From Actinomycetes bacterium (GTDB lineage Bacteria > Planctomycetota > Phycisphaerae > JAACET01), in contig JAUXAG010000001.1 in the NCBI GenBank assembly GCA_030614915.1, positions 249,170-313,169 on the forward strand: a DNA stretch of 64,000 bases, written 5' to 3'. Both the position numbers and the translations under genes were made by a program. A model generated the notes under the pieces. The model was not told where the DNA came from. It saw only the letters and a list, made by a program, of their open reading frames with translations, and did no database searches. How positions within the stretch are numbered: the stretch's first letter is position 1; each line of letters begins with the position of its first letter. Below, piece after piece: positions 7,529-14,472 of the stretch.

Positions 7529-8413
7529 ATGCCCGCACAAACTCGAAAGAAAATCAAAAGCATCCGGGCCATTCCTTCCCTACCCCGGCGAAAGCGCGAC
7601 TCGCACAAGGGCGATTTCGGCCGAGTGCTGATCATCGGCGGCTCGCGGGGAATGCTCGGGGCGCCGGCGTTGGCGGCCTCTGCTGCCCTGCGGGGCGGGG
7701 CCGGACTGGTGAAAATGGCCCTGCCCAAAAGCATTCAACTGGCTTGTGCGGCACTGGAGCCGTGCGCTACAAGTCTAGCTTTGCCAGAGAGCGGGGCGGG
7801 AACGTTTGCCACGGCAGCCATAGCCAAGATTACAAACGCTGCCAAGGATCACGATGTTTTGGCGGTGGGGCCCGGCCTGGATAAATCGGCGGCCCTGAGC
7901 AAACTGCTGGGAGCTATTATCGGCCTGGCAAACAAGCCGGTGGTTATTGACGCTGACGGATTGAACAATCTGTGTCAAGTTAGAGATTGGCCGAAGAAGG
8001 CTCGGGCTAAATTGGTTCTGACTCCTCATCCCGGCGAAGCCAAGAGACTGTGGGCGGGCCTGAAGAAATCGGCCTGGCCCAAGAGTCGCCGAGATGCAGC
8101 TCTGGAGTTAGCCCGGAGCTGCCGGCAGATCGTCGTACTCAAAGGGGCCGGGACGGTGGTAACCGACGGCTGTCGCATCTATGTGAACAAAACGGGCAAT
8201 CCGGGCATGGCCAGCGGAGGAAGCGGGGACGTACTCACCGGCCTCATTGCCGCCCTGGCCGGTCAGGGACTGGAGCTATTCGACTCAGCCGTGCTTGGCG
8301 TATACATACACGGCCGGGCTGGGGACTTGGCCGCCGAAATGGTTGGCCAAGTCTCGCTGACCGCCCACGATTTACTCGAAGTCCTACCCGACGCCTTCAG
8401 ACAAATACAATGA
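7529..8413 (+). CDS. nnrD: ADP-dependent NAD(P)H-hydrate dehydratase
   Basis: Repairs damaged NADHX/NADPHX by dehydration. This is the C-terminal half of the usual YjeF fusion, standing alone (294 residues, no epimerase domain). Motifs: GDFGRVLIIGGSRGMLGAPA, ALRGGAGLVKMALP, VLAVGPGLDKSA, PVVIDADGLN, LVLTPHPGEAKRL, IVVLKGAGTVVTDG and the catalytic-site GNPGMASGGSGDVLTGLIA. The first 25 residues are a basic extension. It begins 9 bp after larB and its stop overlaps the ribF start (ATGA), so translation is likely coupled. Confidence 0.92.
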   Translation: MPAQTRKKIKSIRAIPSLPRRKRDSHKGDFGRVLIIGGSRGMLGAPALAASAALRGGAGLVKMALPKSIQLACAALEPCATSLALPESGAGTFATAAIAKITNAAKDHDVLAVGPGLDKSAALSKLLGAIIGLANKPVVIDADGLNNLCQVRDWPKKARAKLVLTPHPGEAKRLWAGLKKSAWPKSRRDAALELARSCRQIVVLKGAGTVVTDGCRIYVNKTGNPGMASGGSGDVLTGLIAALAGQGLELFDSAVLGVYIHGRAGDLAAEMVGQVSLTAHDLLEVLPDAFRQIQ

Positions 8414-9384
8414 AAGTCATCGACAGCTCAGAACATTTCGATCCGGCCTTGAAAGGCGGGGCTCTGTGTATAGGTAACTTTGACGGCGTACACATCGGTC
8501 ACCAGCAGCTATTGGCCGAAACCGTCAAGCTGGCCAAGTCCGTGGGTGGGCTGGCGGTAGTTTTGACGCTTCAACCACATCCGATGAGATTGCTCAATCC
8601 CGAAAAGATGCCTGAGCCGATTTGCCGGGCTGCAGATAAGCTGTGCTGGTTGGAGCAGAGCGGGGTGGACATTGTGATTGTCGAGCGGACCCGCTCGGAG
8701 ATCCTAAAGCTCAGCCCCCAGCAGTTTCTGGATAAGCTTCTGCTCAAGCACATCGGGCCCAAGTGGATCGTCGAAGGGCAAAGCTTTCGCTTCGGGCTCA
8801 ACCGCAGCGGCGACGTGAATTTGCTCCAGGAATTAGCGGCTGACCGGAATTTCCAGCTTCGAGTTCTGGGGCCCGTTCAAGCAGACCTGGGGCGGGACGG
8901 AAAGTTCACGGTCTCGAGCTCGCTGATCCGGGAACTGCTGCGGAGCGGCCTGGTAGCTCAAGCTCGACAGTGCCTTGGCCGACCACACGTTATAACCGGT
9001 ATCGTCAGCCGGGGGGCCAGGCGAGGGAGAAAACTGGGTCTGCCGACAGCCAACCTGGAGCGAATCGAACAATTGACCCCAGCCGAGGGCGTCTATGCCG
9101 GGCGTGGATGGCTCGGTGGAAAATGCTACCCAGCGGCGATCAGCGTCGGAACAGCGGTAACCTTCGACCACGGCGAGCGACTGGTGGAGGCAATTCTGCT
9201 GGACTTTGACGAGGATATCTACGACCAGCAGATACACCTGGAATTTTACCTGCACCTCCGCCAGCAGTTGCGCTTCGGGAGCGCGGCTGAACTGGCCGAG
9301 CAGATCAGGGGCGACTGCAAAAAAGTAAAGCGACTGGTGGACAAAGGCGAAATTGAAATACCCCCAACGGAGCAAAATGAATGA
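8410..9384 (+). CDS. ribF: Bifunctional riboflavin kinase/FAD synthetase
   Basis: Makes FMN and then FAD from riboflavin. The N-terminal nucleotidyltransferase domain has GGALCIGNFDGVHIGHQQLL and LTLQPHPMRLLNP, with FTVSSSLIRELLRSG marking its end. The C-terminal kinase domain begins GRPHVITGIVSRGARRGRKL and includes GLPTANLE, EGVYAGRGWL and FYLHLRQQLRF. At 324 residues it is a normal prokaryotic RibF. The ATG at 8410 overlaps the nnrD stop; an open frame upstream of it is the shadow of nnrD. Its own stop overlaps the nrnA start in the same ATGA manner. Confidence 0.95.
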   Translation: MKVIDSSEHFDPALKGGALCIGNFDGVHIGHQQLLAETVKLAKSVGGLAVVLTLQPHPMRLLNPEKMPEPICRAADKLCWLEQSGVDIVIVERTRSEILKLSPQQFLDKLLLKHIGPKWIVEGQSFRFGLNRSGDVNLLQELAADRNFQLRVLGPVQADLGRDGKFTVSSSLIRELLRSGLVAQARQCLGRPHVITGIVSRGARRGRKLGLPTANLERIEQLTPAEGVYAGRGWLGGKCYPAAISVGTAVTFDHGERLVEAILLDFDEDIYDQQIHLEFYLHLRQQLRFGSAAELAEQIRGDCKKVKRLVDKGEIEIPPTEQNE

Positions 9385-10391
9385 GCAGCATTGACTTTTC
9401 CGAGGCGTTGGACTGCCTGAAGAAGGCCCAATCTGTTTTGATAAGCTGCCACGTCAGACCTGACGGGGACTCGCTAGGGTCGGCTGCGGGAATGGCCCAG
9501 ATGCTGGGGAGCCAAGGCATCTCGGCTGAGATTATCCTGCCGTCCGAGCTGCCGGATCGTTATGCGTTCCTGTTCGAGCAGGCGCGGCCCAGAGTTGTCA
9601 CGGATGATTGGCGCAGGGCGCAGCTGCGGGGATTTGATACGGTTGTGATTGTAGATACTTCGGTGCGGGCCCAACTTGAACCGCAGTATGATTTCCTCAA
9701 GAGTTGTAATTTGCCGGTGCTGGTGATCGACCACCATCTGGAATCCGAGAACATCGGCACAGTTGAGCTGCTTGACCCTTCAGCCAGCGCCGTCGGGCTG
9801 ATGGTAGCGGAGTTGGGCGAGGTCTGGCCTGCTGAACTAAGCGCCGGCGGGGCCAAGGCGCTCTTTACGGCTATCGCCAGTGACACCGGCTGGTTTAGAT
9901 TTCCCAACGCCGATTCCCGGACCTATTGCCAGGCTTGGCGGCTGCTGCAGGCGGGCGTCCGGCCGACGGAGGTGTATAGAAGCTTGTATATGCGGGACAG
10001 CGTCGGGAAGATAAGGCTGCTGGGTCGGGCCCTGGGCAGCCTGGAGTTGTTCTGCGAGGGGCGTTTGGCCTGTATGAGCCTGCTGAAGGAGGATTTCCGC
10101 CAGAGCCGGGCGGCACAGACCGAGACTGAAGGGCTGATAAATGAAAGCCTGCGGATCGGCTCGGTAATAGCTGCGGTGATGCTCACAGAGGATGAGAACG
10201 ACTCGATCCGAGTAAACTTCAGAAGTAAGCGGCAAATCAATGTGGCCCGGATCGCGGAGCGTTTCGGCGGTGGCGGTCACGAACTGGCCGCCGGGGCTCA
10301 ACTGGCAGGCAGCATAGAGCAGGCCAAGGAAAAGATTGTTTCAGCGATTCGCGAGGAGTTCTCGCGTTCGGGCGAACCGGGCGGGGAATGA
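9381..10391 (+). CDS. nrnA: DHH-family phosphoesterase, NrnA-like oligoribonuclease/pAp phosphatase
   Basis: Likely degrades short oligonucleotides (nanoRNA) and/or pAp. It has the DHH domain motifs SCHVRPDGDSLGSA, TVVIVDTS, VLVIDHHLESE and FTAIASDTGWFRF, and the DHHA1 C-terminal signature RFGGGGHELAAGAQL. The length of 336 residues is typical of NrnA. All metal-binding Asp/His residues are in place. It is translationally coupled to ribF; this ribF-DHH neighbourhood resembles the rbfA-nrnA-truB-ribF cluster of other bacteria with the other members missing. Confidence 0.88.
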   Translation: MSSIDFSEALDCLKKAQSVLISCHVRPDGDSLGSAAGMAQMLGSQGISAEIILPSELPDRYAFLFEQARPRVVTDDWRRAQLRGFDTVVIVDTSVRAQLEPQYDFLKSCNLPVLVIDHHLESENIGTVELLDPSASAVGLMVAELGEVWPAELSAGGAKALFTAIASDTGWFRFPNADSRTYCQAWRLLQAGVRPTEVYRSLYMRDSVGKIRLLGRALGSLELFCEGRLACMSLLKEDFRQSRAAQTETEGLINESLRIGSVIAAVMLTEDENDSIRVNFRSKRQINVARIAERFGGGGHELAAGAQLAGSIEQAKEKIVSAIREEFSRSGEPGGE

Positions 10392-10493
10392 GGTCAGCTC
10401 GACGACAGGCACAGTGAGCCTTGACAAACAGTCTCCATTGGCCGAATATAGGCGCATCCTCCGGGAATGGGCGTGCGTATCGGGGAATCGAGC

Positions 10494-10967
10494 ATGAACA
10501 CCACACTGCTGCCTAAATTGCTGCGTATGGTCCTTGCTCTGGCGGTGCTGAGCTGTTTGTGGGGCTGTCAGGGCAGGACCTCAGCCACAGCAAGCGTAAG
10601 CAAAGATGAGGAAATAAAACCGAGCGAAAAGCTGGTGGCCGATCCGGATAGGCGGCTGGTGGGCGTGCCCGTTCCGCTGGGTGCCCACTTCAAGGCCGGC
10701 TCTTCCAGGAGCTACCAAACAGGTTCCCGCCGTCGGGTTGATCACAACTACGGCATTTGGGCGAAAAAGCTGCTGGTGCGGAGGTTTTATCTGGACAACA
10801 TGCCGGTGCATGGTTGGGAACTGACCAACAGCATAACGGGCGGGGGAGCATACTACATGAGCTATAAGAAAGGTCGTGAGTCCTGCAGAGTGAGCATCGG
10901 TCCGAGCAACTGGTGCTTTCAGACGCGAATAGAAATAACAGTCCAACCGGTGAGTGATTTCGACTGA
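10494..10967 (+). CDS. Predicted lipoprotein, paralogue of the one at 55.8 kb
   Basis: A 157-residue exported protein with a lipoprotein signal (LALAVLSCLWGC, lipid-modified Cys about residue 23). The mature part has VPVPLGAHFKAGSSRSYQTG, an RRFYLDNMPVHGWELTN segment and a short C-terminal beta-rich region. The same layout recurs in the protein at 55791-56270 (LPVPAKMKIKKGESYSYEG, HRFYREQMPLNRWQLLT), so the two define a family present at least twice here. No function is recognised. ATG 10494 is preferred over 10467, because the signal peptide begins there. The next gene is 23 bp away. Confidence 0.75.
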   Translation: MNTTLLPKLLRMVLALAVLSCLWGCQGRTSATASVSKDEEIKPSEKLVADPDRRLVGVPVPLGAHFKAGSSRSYQTGSRRRVDHNYGIWAKKLLVRRFYLDNMPVHGWELTNSITGGGAYYMSYKKGRESCRVSIGPSNWCFQTRIEITVQPVSDFD

Positions 10968-10990
10968 GCCCTTGTGCAAGGCAAAAGCAA

Positions 10991-11608
10991 ATGAAATCAA
11001 GAGAACGACATGACCTGCGTCGTAATGAATTACTCGAGCTGCTGAGCAATCCGCGTGAACTGGGCCGGCGGTATGGTTTGCCGGCCCTGATCATAGTGGT
11101 GGCGGTGGTGGTGGCTATCTGGTTGATTGTCCGGGCCAGCGGAGCCGAAGACCGCAAATGGCAACAAGCCTGGTTACCGCTGGAAACGGCTGTGGCCACA
11201 CACAACGAAGAGCAACTGCGGGCCATTACCACCGGGGCCAAGAACGAGGCTCTAGTGCGAGCCTGGGCCAACGTAAAGCGGGGCGAGCTGCTGTACAATA
11301 GAAGCCAACAGGGCGAGTATTTCGGCGAGAAAGCGGCCAGGGAAGAACTGCTCAGCCAAGCCATCAGCTGCCACAAGCAAGCCTTGAAGATCGGCCAAAA
11401 GTGGCGGGAAGTGGTTGGCCAAGCCACCATCGGATTGGGTTTGTGCTATGAGAATCTGGGGCAGTTCGGGCGGGCTGCTGAGCAATACGAGGCGATAATC
11501 TCCCAGGCCGAAGAACGCTTCGCGGGAACCCTCTGGCTGAGCCGGGCTCAAGGACGCAAAAAGTTCTTGGCAGGGCCAGCGGAGGAGAAGGTAGTATTCA
11601 GCCCGTAG
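10991..11608 (+). CDS. Membrane-anchored TPR protein
   Basis: A 205-residue protein with a basic N-terminus, one transmembrane helix (PALIIVVAVVVAIWLIV, about 31-47) and a periplasmic helical part. That part includes AISCHKQALKIGQKWREVV and an evident TPR (ATIGLGLCYENLGQFGRAAE, then QYEAII). The plan is like YfgM/BamB-type TPR anchors that hold assembly factors at the membrane, but there is no specific match. It closes the tsaD-to-TPR run; the next element is a tRNA on the other strand. Confidence 0.7.
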   Translation: MKSRERHDLRRNELLELLSNPRELGRRYGLPALIIVVAVVVAIWLIVRASGAEDRKWQQAWLPLETAVATHNEEQLRAITTGAKNEALVRAWANVKRGELLYNRSQQGEYFGEKAAREELLSQAISCHKQALKIGQKWREVVGQATIGLGLCYENLGQFGRAAEQYEAIISQAEERFAGTLWLSRAQGRKKFLAGPAEEKVVFSP

Positions 11609-11660
11609 GGGCCATTCGGCCCTTGGGAAAATTAGGCTAATTTGCCACTGAAGGATTAAA

Positions 11661-11748
11661 TGCCCGGGACTGGATTCGAACCAGCACCCCCGATATTTTG
11701 GGGACTAGCACCTCAAGCTAGCGCGTCTGCCTATTCCGCCACCCGGGC
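11661..11748 (-). tRNA. tRNA-Leu (GAG)
   Basis: Read on the minus strand: acceptor GCCCGGG pairing with CCCGGGC, discriminator A, D-arm with TGGCGGAATAGGCAGACGC, anticodon stem-loop CTAGC-TTGAGGT-GCTAG (anticodon GAG), a long variable arm typical of class II tRNAs, and T-loop TTCGAAT. CCA is not encoded. It is 88 nt long. Confidence 0.95.
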
Positions 11749-11796
11749 TTTGGTCGGAAGTGTCCGGCTGGACAATTCTTGCATTCCTGTACAGGC

Positions 11797-11825
11797 AGAT
11801 TAGGCTAAAGAGCGTTTTGTGTCAA
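11797..11825 (-). promoter_or_regulatory. Promoter of tRNA-Leu
   Basis: On the minus strand, TTGACA (11825-11820), a 17-bp spacer, and TAATCT (11802-11797). The tRNA starts about 49 bp downstream. Confidence 0.6.
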
Positions 11826-12020
11826 GGGGCAAAAGTCAAAGAGGCACAAAGGCACAGAGGTAGAGAGGTAGAGAGAAAGGCTTGAGGCTTGAGGCGGAAA
11901 ACGGAGGCAGAAATATAGAAAGATAATTAGCCACAGATGAACACAGATTACAGAGAAAGAAATACAGAAGCTAGACGCTGATTACGCTGATTGCGCTGAT
12001 GAATATAGATAATACAGAAA
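11826..12020. repeat. Low-complexity repeat tract
   Basis: A purine-rich intergenic stretch made of short tandem-like pieces: AGAGGTAGAGAGGTAGAGAG, GGCTTGAGGCTTGAGGC, CCACAGATGAACACAGATTA, and GCTGATTACGCTGATTGCGC. Such pieces recur between genes of many environmental bacterial genomes and look like decayed filler. No gene is seen apart from the ribosome site of the MoaD-like gene. Confidence 0.6.
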
Positions 12021-12032
12021 GAAGTAGAAGCG

Positions 12033-12269
12033 ATGAAGATTAAGGTGAAGGTCTTTGCGACACTGCGGAAATACGCGGCGGACGAGTCGTCGGGCGAGCA
12101 GGAGCTGGAACTGGCTGAAGGGGCGACGGTGGGAGAGGCTCTTGCGGAACTGAAGATTCCTGAGGAGGAAGTGGCCTTTGTGTTTGTCAACTCGACGCGG
12201 AAAAAACTGGATGAGGTCTTAGCCGAGGGGGATGAGCTGGGGGTGTTTCCGCCCATAGCGGGGGGATAA
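12033..12269 (+). CDS. MoaD/ThiS-family sulfur carrier protein
   Basis: A 78-residue ubiquitin-fold protein (KIKVKVFATLRKYAAD at the start, VFVNSTRKKLDEVLAEGDEL in the middle, VFPPIAGG at the end). The C-terminal Gly-Gly is the site of adenylation and thiocarboxylate formation, so it should deliver sulfur, for molybdopterin (MoaD) or another pathway. FPPIAGG is the typical MoaD ending. No MoaE, MoeB or other cofactor gene adjoins it, so the pathway is open. Confidence 0.85.
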   Translation: MKIKVKVFATLRKYAADESSGEQELELAEGATVGEALAELKIPEEEVAFVFVNSTRKKLDEVLAEGDELGVFPPIAGG

Positions 12270-12419
12270 GCGGGCGGCATGGCGAATCTCTGAGCATCTC
12301 CAAACGCGAGCGAGCCAAATCAAGCTAGCTTTCCGGGCCATTCCATCAGCCAGGCTTGCGGGAAGTGTTGTTATTTCAATAGGTTAGACGCAGGAACTGG
12401 CCATAGGTAGAACCACAAC

Positions 12420-12444
12420 ATAGGGGCTATAATATTGCCCCTAT
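12420..12444. other. Perfect 8-bp inverted repeat around a TATAAT box
   Basis: ATAGGGGC (12420-12427) and GCCCCTAT (12437-12444) flank a 9-base loop that begins TATAAT. It marks the upstream side of the reverse transcriptase locus and could be an operator over a -10 box, a hairpin, or an element end. No good -35 box is seen. Confidence 0.45.
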
Positions 12445-12514
12445 ACAATTTATTGTGTCTGGGGCTTGCATTTCTATTTCAACCATGGTACATATATAAT
12501 TGGCTGGATGTGCC

Positions 12515-12618
12515 ACCTGGCGGTGCGGACGCTGATCGCAGCATCACGCATCGACTGGCCACGGCCCACGAGACCGACAGCCGCAACTACGGCAGATCGA
12601 CTCGTGAGGTGGACATTC
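12515..12618 (+). repeat. 104-bp direct repeat, copy A
   Basis: Identical base for base to 12931-13034. The unit begins ACCTGGCGGTGCGGACGCTG and ends CTCGTGAGGTGGACATTC. Inside are small hairpins: GCTG-ATCG-CAGC, and CACGAG/CTCGTG enclosing GCCG-CAACTA-CGGC. The sequence on either side differs between copies. Open frames through it give Arg/Thr-rich peptides without protein character, so it is treated as non-coding. Confidence 0.9.
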
Positions 12619-12775
12619 GAGAGCCTGGACTGTACGGGCTGTGTCCCGTGCGTTGCAGGTCGCCACCAGCTTGGTCGCCGTCGTCGCCTACGGTAAACCA
12701 AAAGCGACGGAGTAGACGATTTTTGATGAGCTGGTGGGCAGCCGCGGCAAAAACCGAAAAAAGGCGAACTGCCCC

Positions 12776-12802
12776 TTGACAGCGGGTAAAAACCGTTATA
12801 AT
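12776..12802 (+). promoter_or_regulatory. Strong promoter upstream of the reverse transcriptase
   Basis: TTGACA (12776-12781) and TATAAT (12797-12802) are both perfect consensus hexamers; the spacer is 15 bp, shorter than the ideal 17. Transcription would start near 12809, about 300 bp before the reverse transcriptase, and run through repeat copy B. Confidence 0.65.
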
Positions 12803-12808
12803 CGCCCA

Positions 12809-13115
12809 CGGGAGTATGCCGAGATGCGAACATGCAGGAACATGACCGACGCGAGGAAAAGCTCTGGGAGTAGTCCTGCATGGGACGTCGCCGACGGGTG
12901 CCTGATAATGTGCCCCGTCAATGTCGCGGGACCTGGCGGTGCGGACGCTGATCGCAGCATCACGCATCGACTGGCCACGGCCCACGAGACCGACAGCCGC
13001 AACTACGGCAGATCGACTCGTGAGGTGGACATTCTATCTCGCACCTGGTTGTAGTCGTAACGTTTTGGTCACCAGATGCCACAAGAGAGACACCCTAGTG
13101 TCAAGGGAGGGGTCT
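12809..13115 (+). ncRNA. Candidate structured leader RNA of the RT locus
   Basis: The roughly 300 nt between the promoter and the RT start have no plausible ORF but can fold. CATGCAGGA (12831-12839) pairs perfectly with TCCTGCATG (12874-12882). GACGGG (12893-12898) pairs with CCCGTC (12914-12919). Repeat copy B adds the GCTG/CAGC and CACGAG/CTCGTG stem-loops. A structured RNA just 5' of a stand-alone bacterial RT is the arrangement in retrons and several defence RTs. This is inference from position and base pairing only; ends are approximate. Confidence 0.45.
12931..13034 (+). repeat. 104-bp direct repeat, copy B
   Basis: Exact copy of 12515-12618, 416 bp downstream of it. It lies within the candidate leader RNA and ends 81 bp before the RT start. 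The lack of any mismatch means recent duplication, active copying, or strong constraint. Confidence 0.9.
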
Positions 13116-14405
13116 GTGCGCATACCACTCATTCGCAGAATTTCCGAAGATCGTCGTGCACTCCAGCCAGCCTGGCAACGAGTCCGCGCAAGGAGCTCGC
13201 CAAAGAGCATGGGACCTGATGCAGTAAGTATGGAGCAGTTTGCTCGCCAAGCCGTGGAGCAACTGAGGCAACTTCGTAAGGATCTTCTTGACGGAACCTA
13301 CGCATTTGGTGGCTACAGAGGTGTGGCTCTTGTAAAGGACCGCGCCAAGCCGGCAAATGACCCCAGAAATCGCCGACAGATTTCTATTGCAAGTATTCGA
13401 GATCGGGTCGTACAGAGGTCTATTTTGGACACCATTTGGGTAAGTATCCGCGATAAGGTCTGCACGAAGTCCAGTTTTGGCGGCATCGGCCGATATAGCC
13501 GCCACCGACGTCGTAGGGGTGTTCCGAGTGCCCCCAATTACGAGCCGAAGCGAAATGTTCGAGCAGCTGCCGCCGAAATCGTTAGGTTGCGACAATCAGG
13601 ATTTGGGTGGGTATTTGAAACTGACATAGAGAAGTTTTATCCATCGATTGACCGAAATCGTCTCTTGAAATTACTCCGCACCATCCTGCCAGATAACACT
13701 CTCAATGATCTGATTGTTGACTTCCTTTCAACATCGATTACGAATGCGGAAGAACTACCGGACTACCTGGCAGAGCTCTGGGATCCACTTATTGGTGTAC
13801 CTCAAGGCGGAGTCCTGTCCCCTGTGATGGCCAACTTGTATCTGAACAAATTTGATAAGGGAGTAGAGGGAGTCGGTTTTCATATGGTCCGCTACGTGGA
13901 CGACCTGGTCATCCTCACGCAGTCTGAGACGGATGCGCAACGGGCCTATGAGTTCTGCCGCAGCATGCTTAGCGCCGTAGATCTCAAGATCCATCCGCTC
14001 GGAAGGGCAACAAAGAGCAAGACTAACATCCTACCCCCGGGCAAATCTTTCACGTTTCTTGGGCTCGACTTTAACCAGGCGACAATCCGACCCAGTCAGG
14101 AGAAATGGGATCGTCTTCGTAAGCGGCTCCGACGGGCAACAAACGCCCGACTGGTATCAACTTTGCCCAAGGTCATAAACGGAACCAATGGGCTCGTACG
14201 GGGCTGGGTGAAAGCTTATTCGTTCTGCAACATAGGCAAGAAGGAACTACGCAGAATCGATGATGAGGTTACGGATTCAATTCAAGGCTGGATGAGGGAG
14301 AATGGACTGCTATTCAAACGACAAACGCTCGAACGGAGGGGACGAGATGCCCTGGGGCTCGAAAGGGCTGAAAAGATACACATCTCGCCACTGCTCACGA
14401 TTTAA
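13116..14405 (+). CDS. Group II-like reverse transcriptase, stand-alone
   Basis: A 429-residue RT with all polymerase motifs: RRQISIASIRDRVVQRSILD (RT1/2), VFETDIEKFYPSID (motif A), IGVPQGGVLSPVMANLYLN (motif B), VRYVDDLVIL (motif C, YVDD rather than the usual YADD), then FTFLGLDF. A C-terminal KWDRLRKRLRRATNARLVST and VINGTNGLVRGWVKAY region resembles a maturase thumb/X domain. There is no HNH domain, and no domain V is apparent after the stop. The GTG at 13116 follows AGGGAGGGG; it keeps ALQPAWQRVRARSS before MGPDAV, as in group II RTs, though an in-frame ATG (MGPDAV) lies downstream. An upstream extension of the frame runs through repeat B and is unlikely to be coding. It is probably an UG/DRT-type or group II-derived domesticated RT. 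The gene on the other side is convergent, 67 bp away. Confidence 0.85.
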   Translation: MRIPLIRRISEDRRALQPAWQRVRARSSPKSMGPDAVSMEQFARQAVEQLRQLRKDLLDGTYAFGGYRGVALVKDRAKPANDPRNRRQISIASIRDRVVQRSILDTIWVSIRDKVCTKSSFGGIGRYSRHRRRRGVPSAPNYEPKRNVRAAAAEIVRLRQSGFGWVFETDIEKFYPSIDRNRLLKLLRTILPDNTLNDLIVDFLSTSITNAEELPDYLAELWDPLIGVPQGGVLSPVMANLYLNKFDKGVEGVGFHMVRYVDDLVILTQSETDAQRAYEFCRSMLSAVDLKIHPLGRATKSKTNILPPGKSFTFLGLDFNQATIRPSQEKWDRLRKRLRRATNARLVSTLPKVINGTNGLVRGWVKAYSFCNIGKKELRRIDDEVTDSIQGWMRENGLLFKRQTLERRGRDALGLERAEKIHISPLLTI

Positions 14406-14472
14406 TGACGCTAACCTCCTTTTGCGCCAAGCCATGAAGTTCGTACTGCAGTATGGATCAGGTTTGTGCTGG

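Noticed and set aside
8050-8409. In-frame upstream extension of ribF
   Set aside because: It lies in the wrong frame of nnrD and has no conserved sequence; RibF begins with the ATG overlapping the nnrD stop.
11826-12020. CRISPR array
   Set aside because: The tandem pieces are short, irregular and purine-rich, with no constant repeat/spacer spacing and no cas gene anywhere in the window.
12435-12779. Small proteins encoded across repeat copy A
   Set aside because: Overlapping frames in several registers give Arg/Thr/Pro-rich peptides with no conserved pattern; the RNA structure explains the sequence better.
12515-13034. Template/variable repeat pair of a diversity-generating retroelement
   Set aside because: The two repeats are identical with no adenine-directed changes, no target gene with a C-type lectin-like end is present, there is no Avd, and the RT motif B is QGGVLSP rather than the DGR form.
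12921-13115. N-terminal extension of the reverse transcriptase through repeat B
   Set aside because: The frame is open but the translation has no RT character until after 13116, where a GTG follows a purine-rich ribosome site.
12420-14472. Group II intron
   Set aside because: I could not find a domain V hairpin in the 67 bp after the ORF, nor a convincing 5' GUGYG boundary, and the RT lacks an HNH domain. It stays possible as a degenerate relative.
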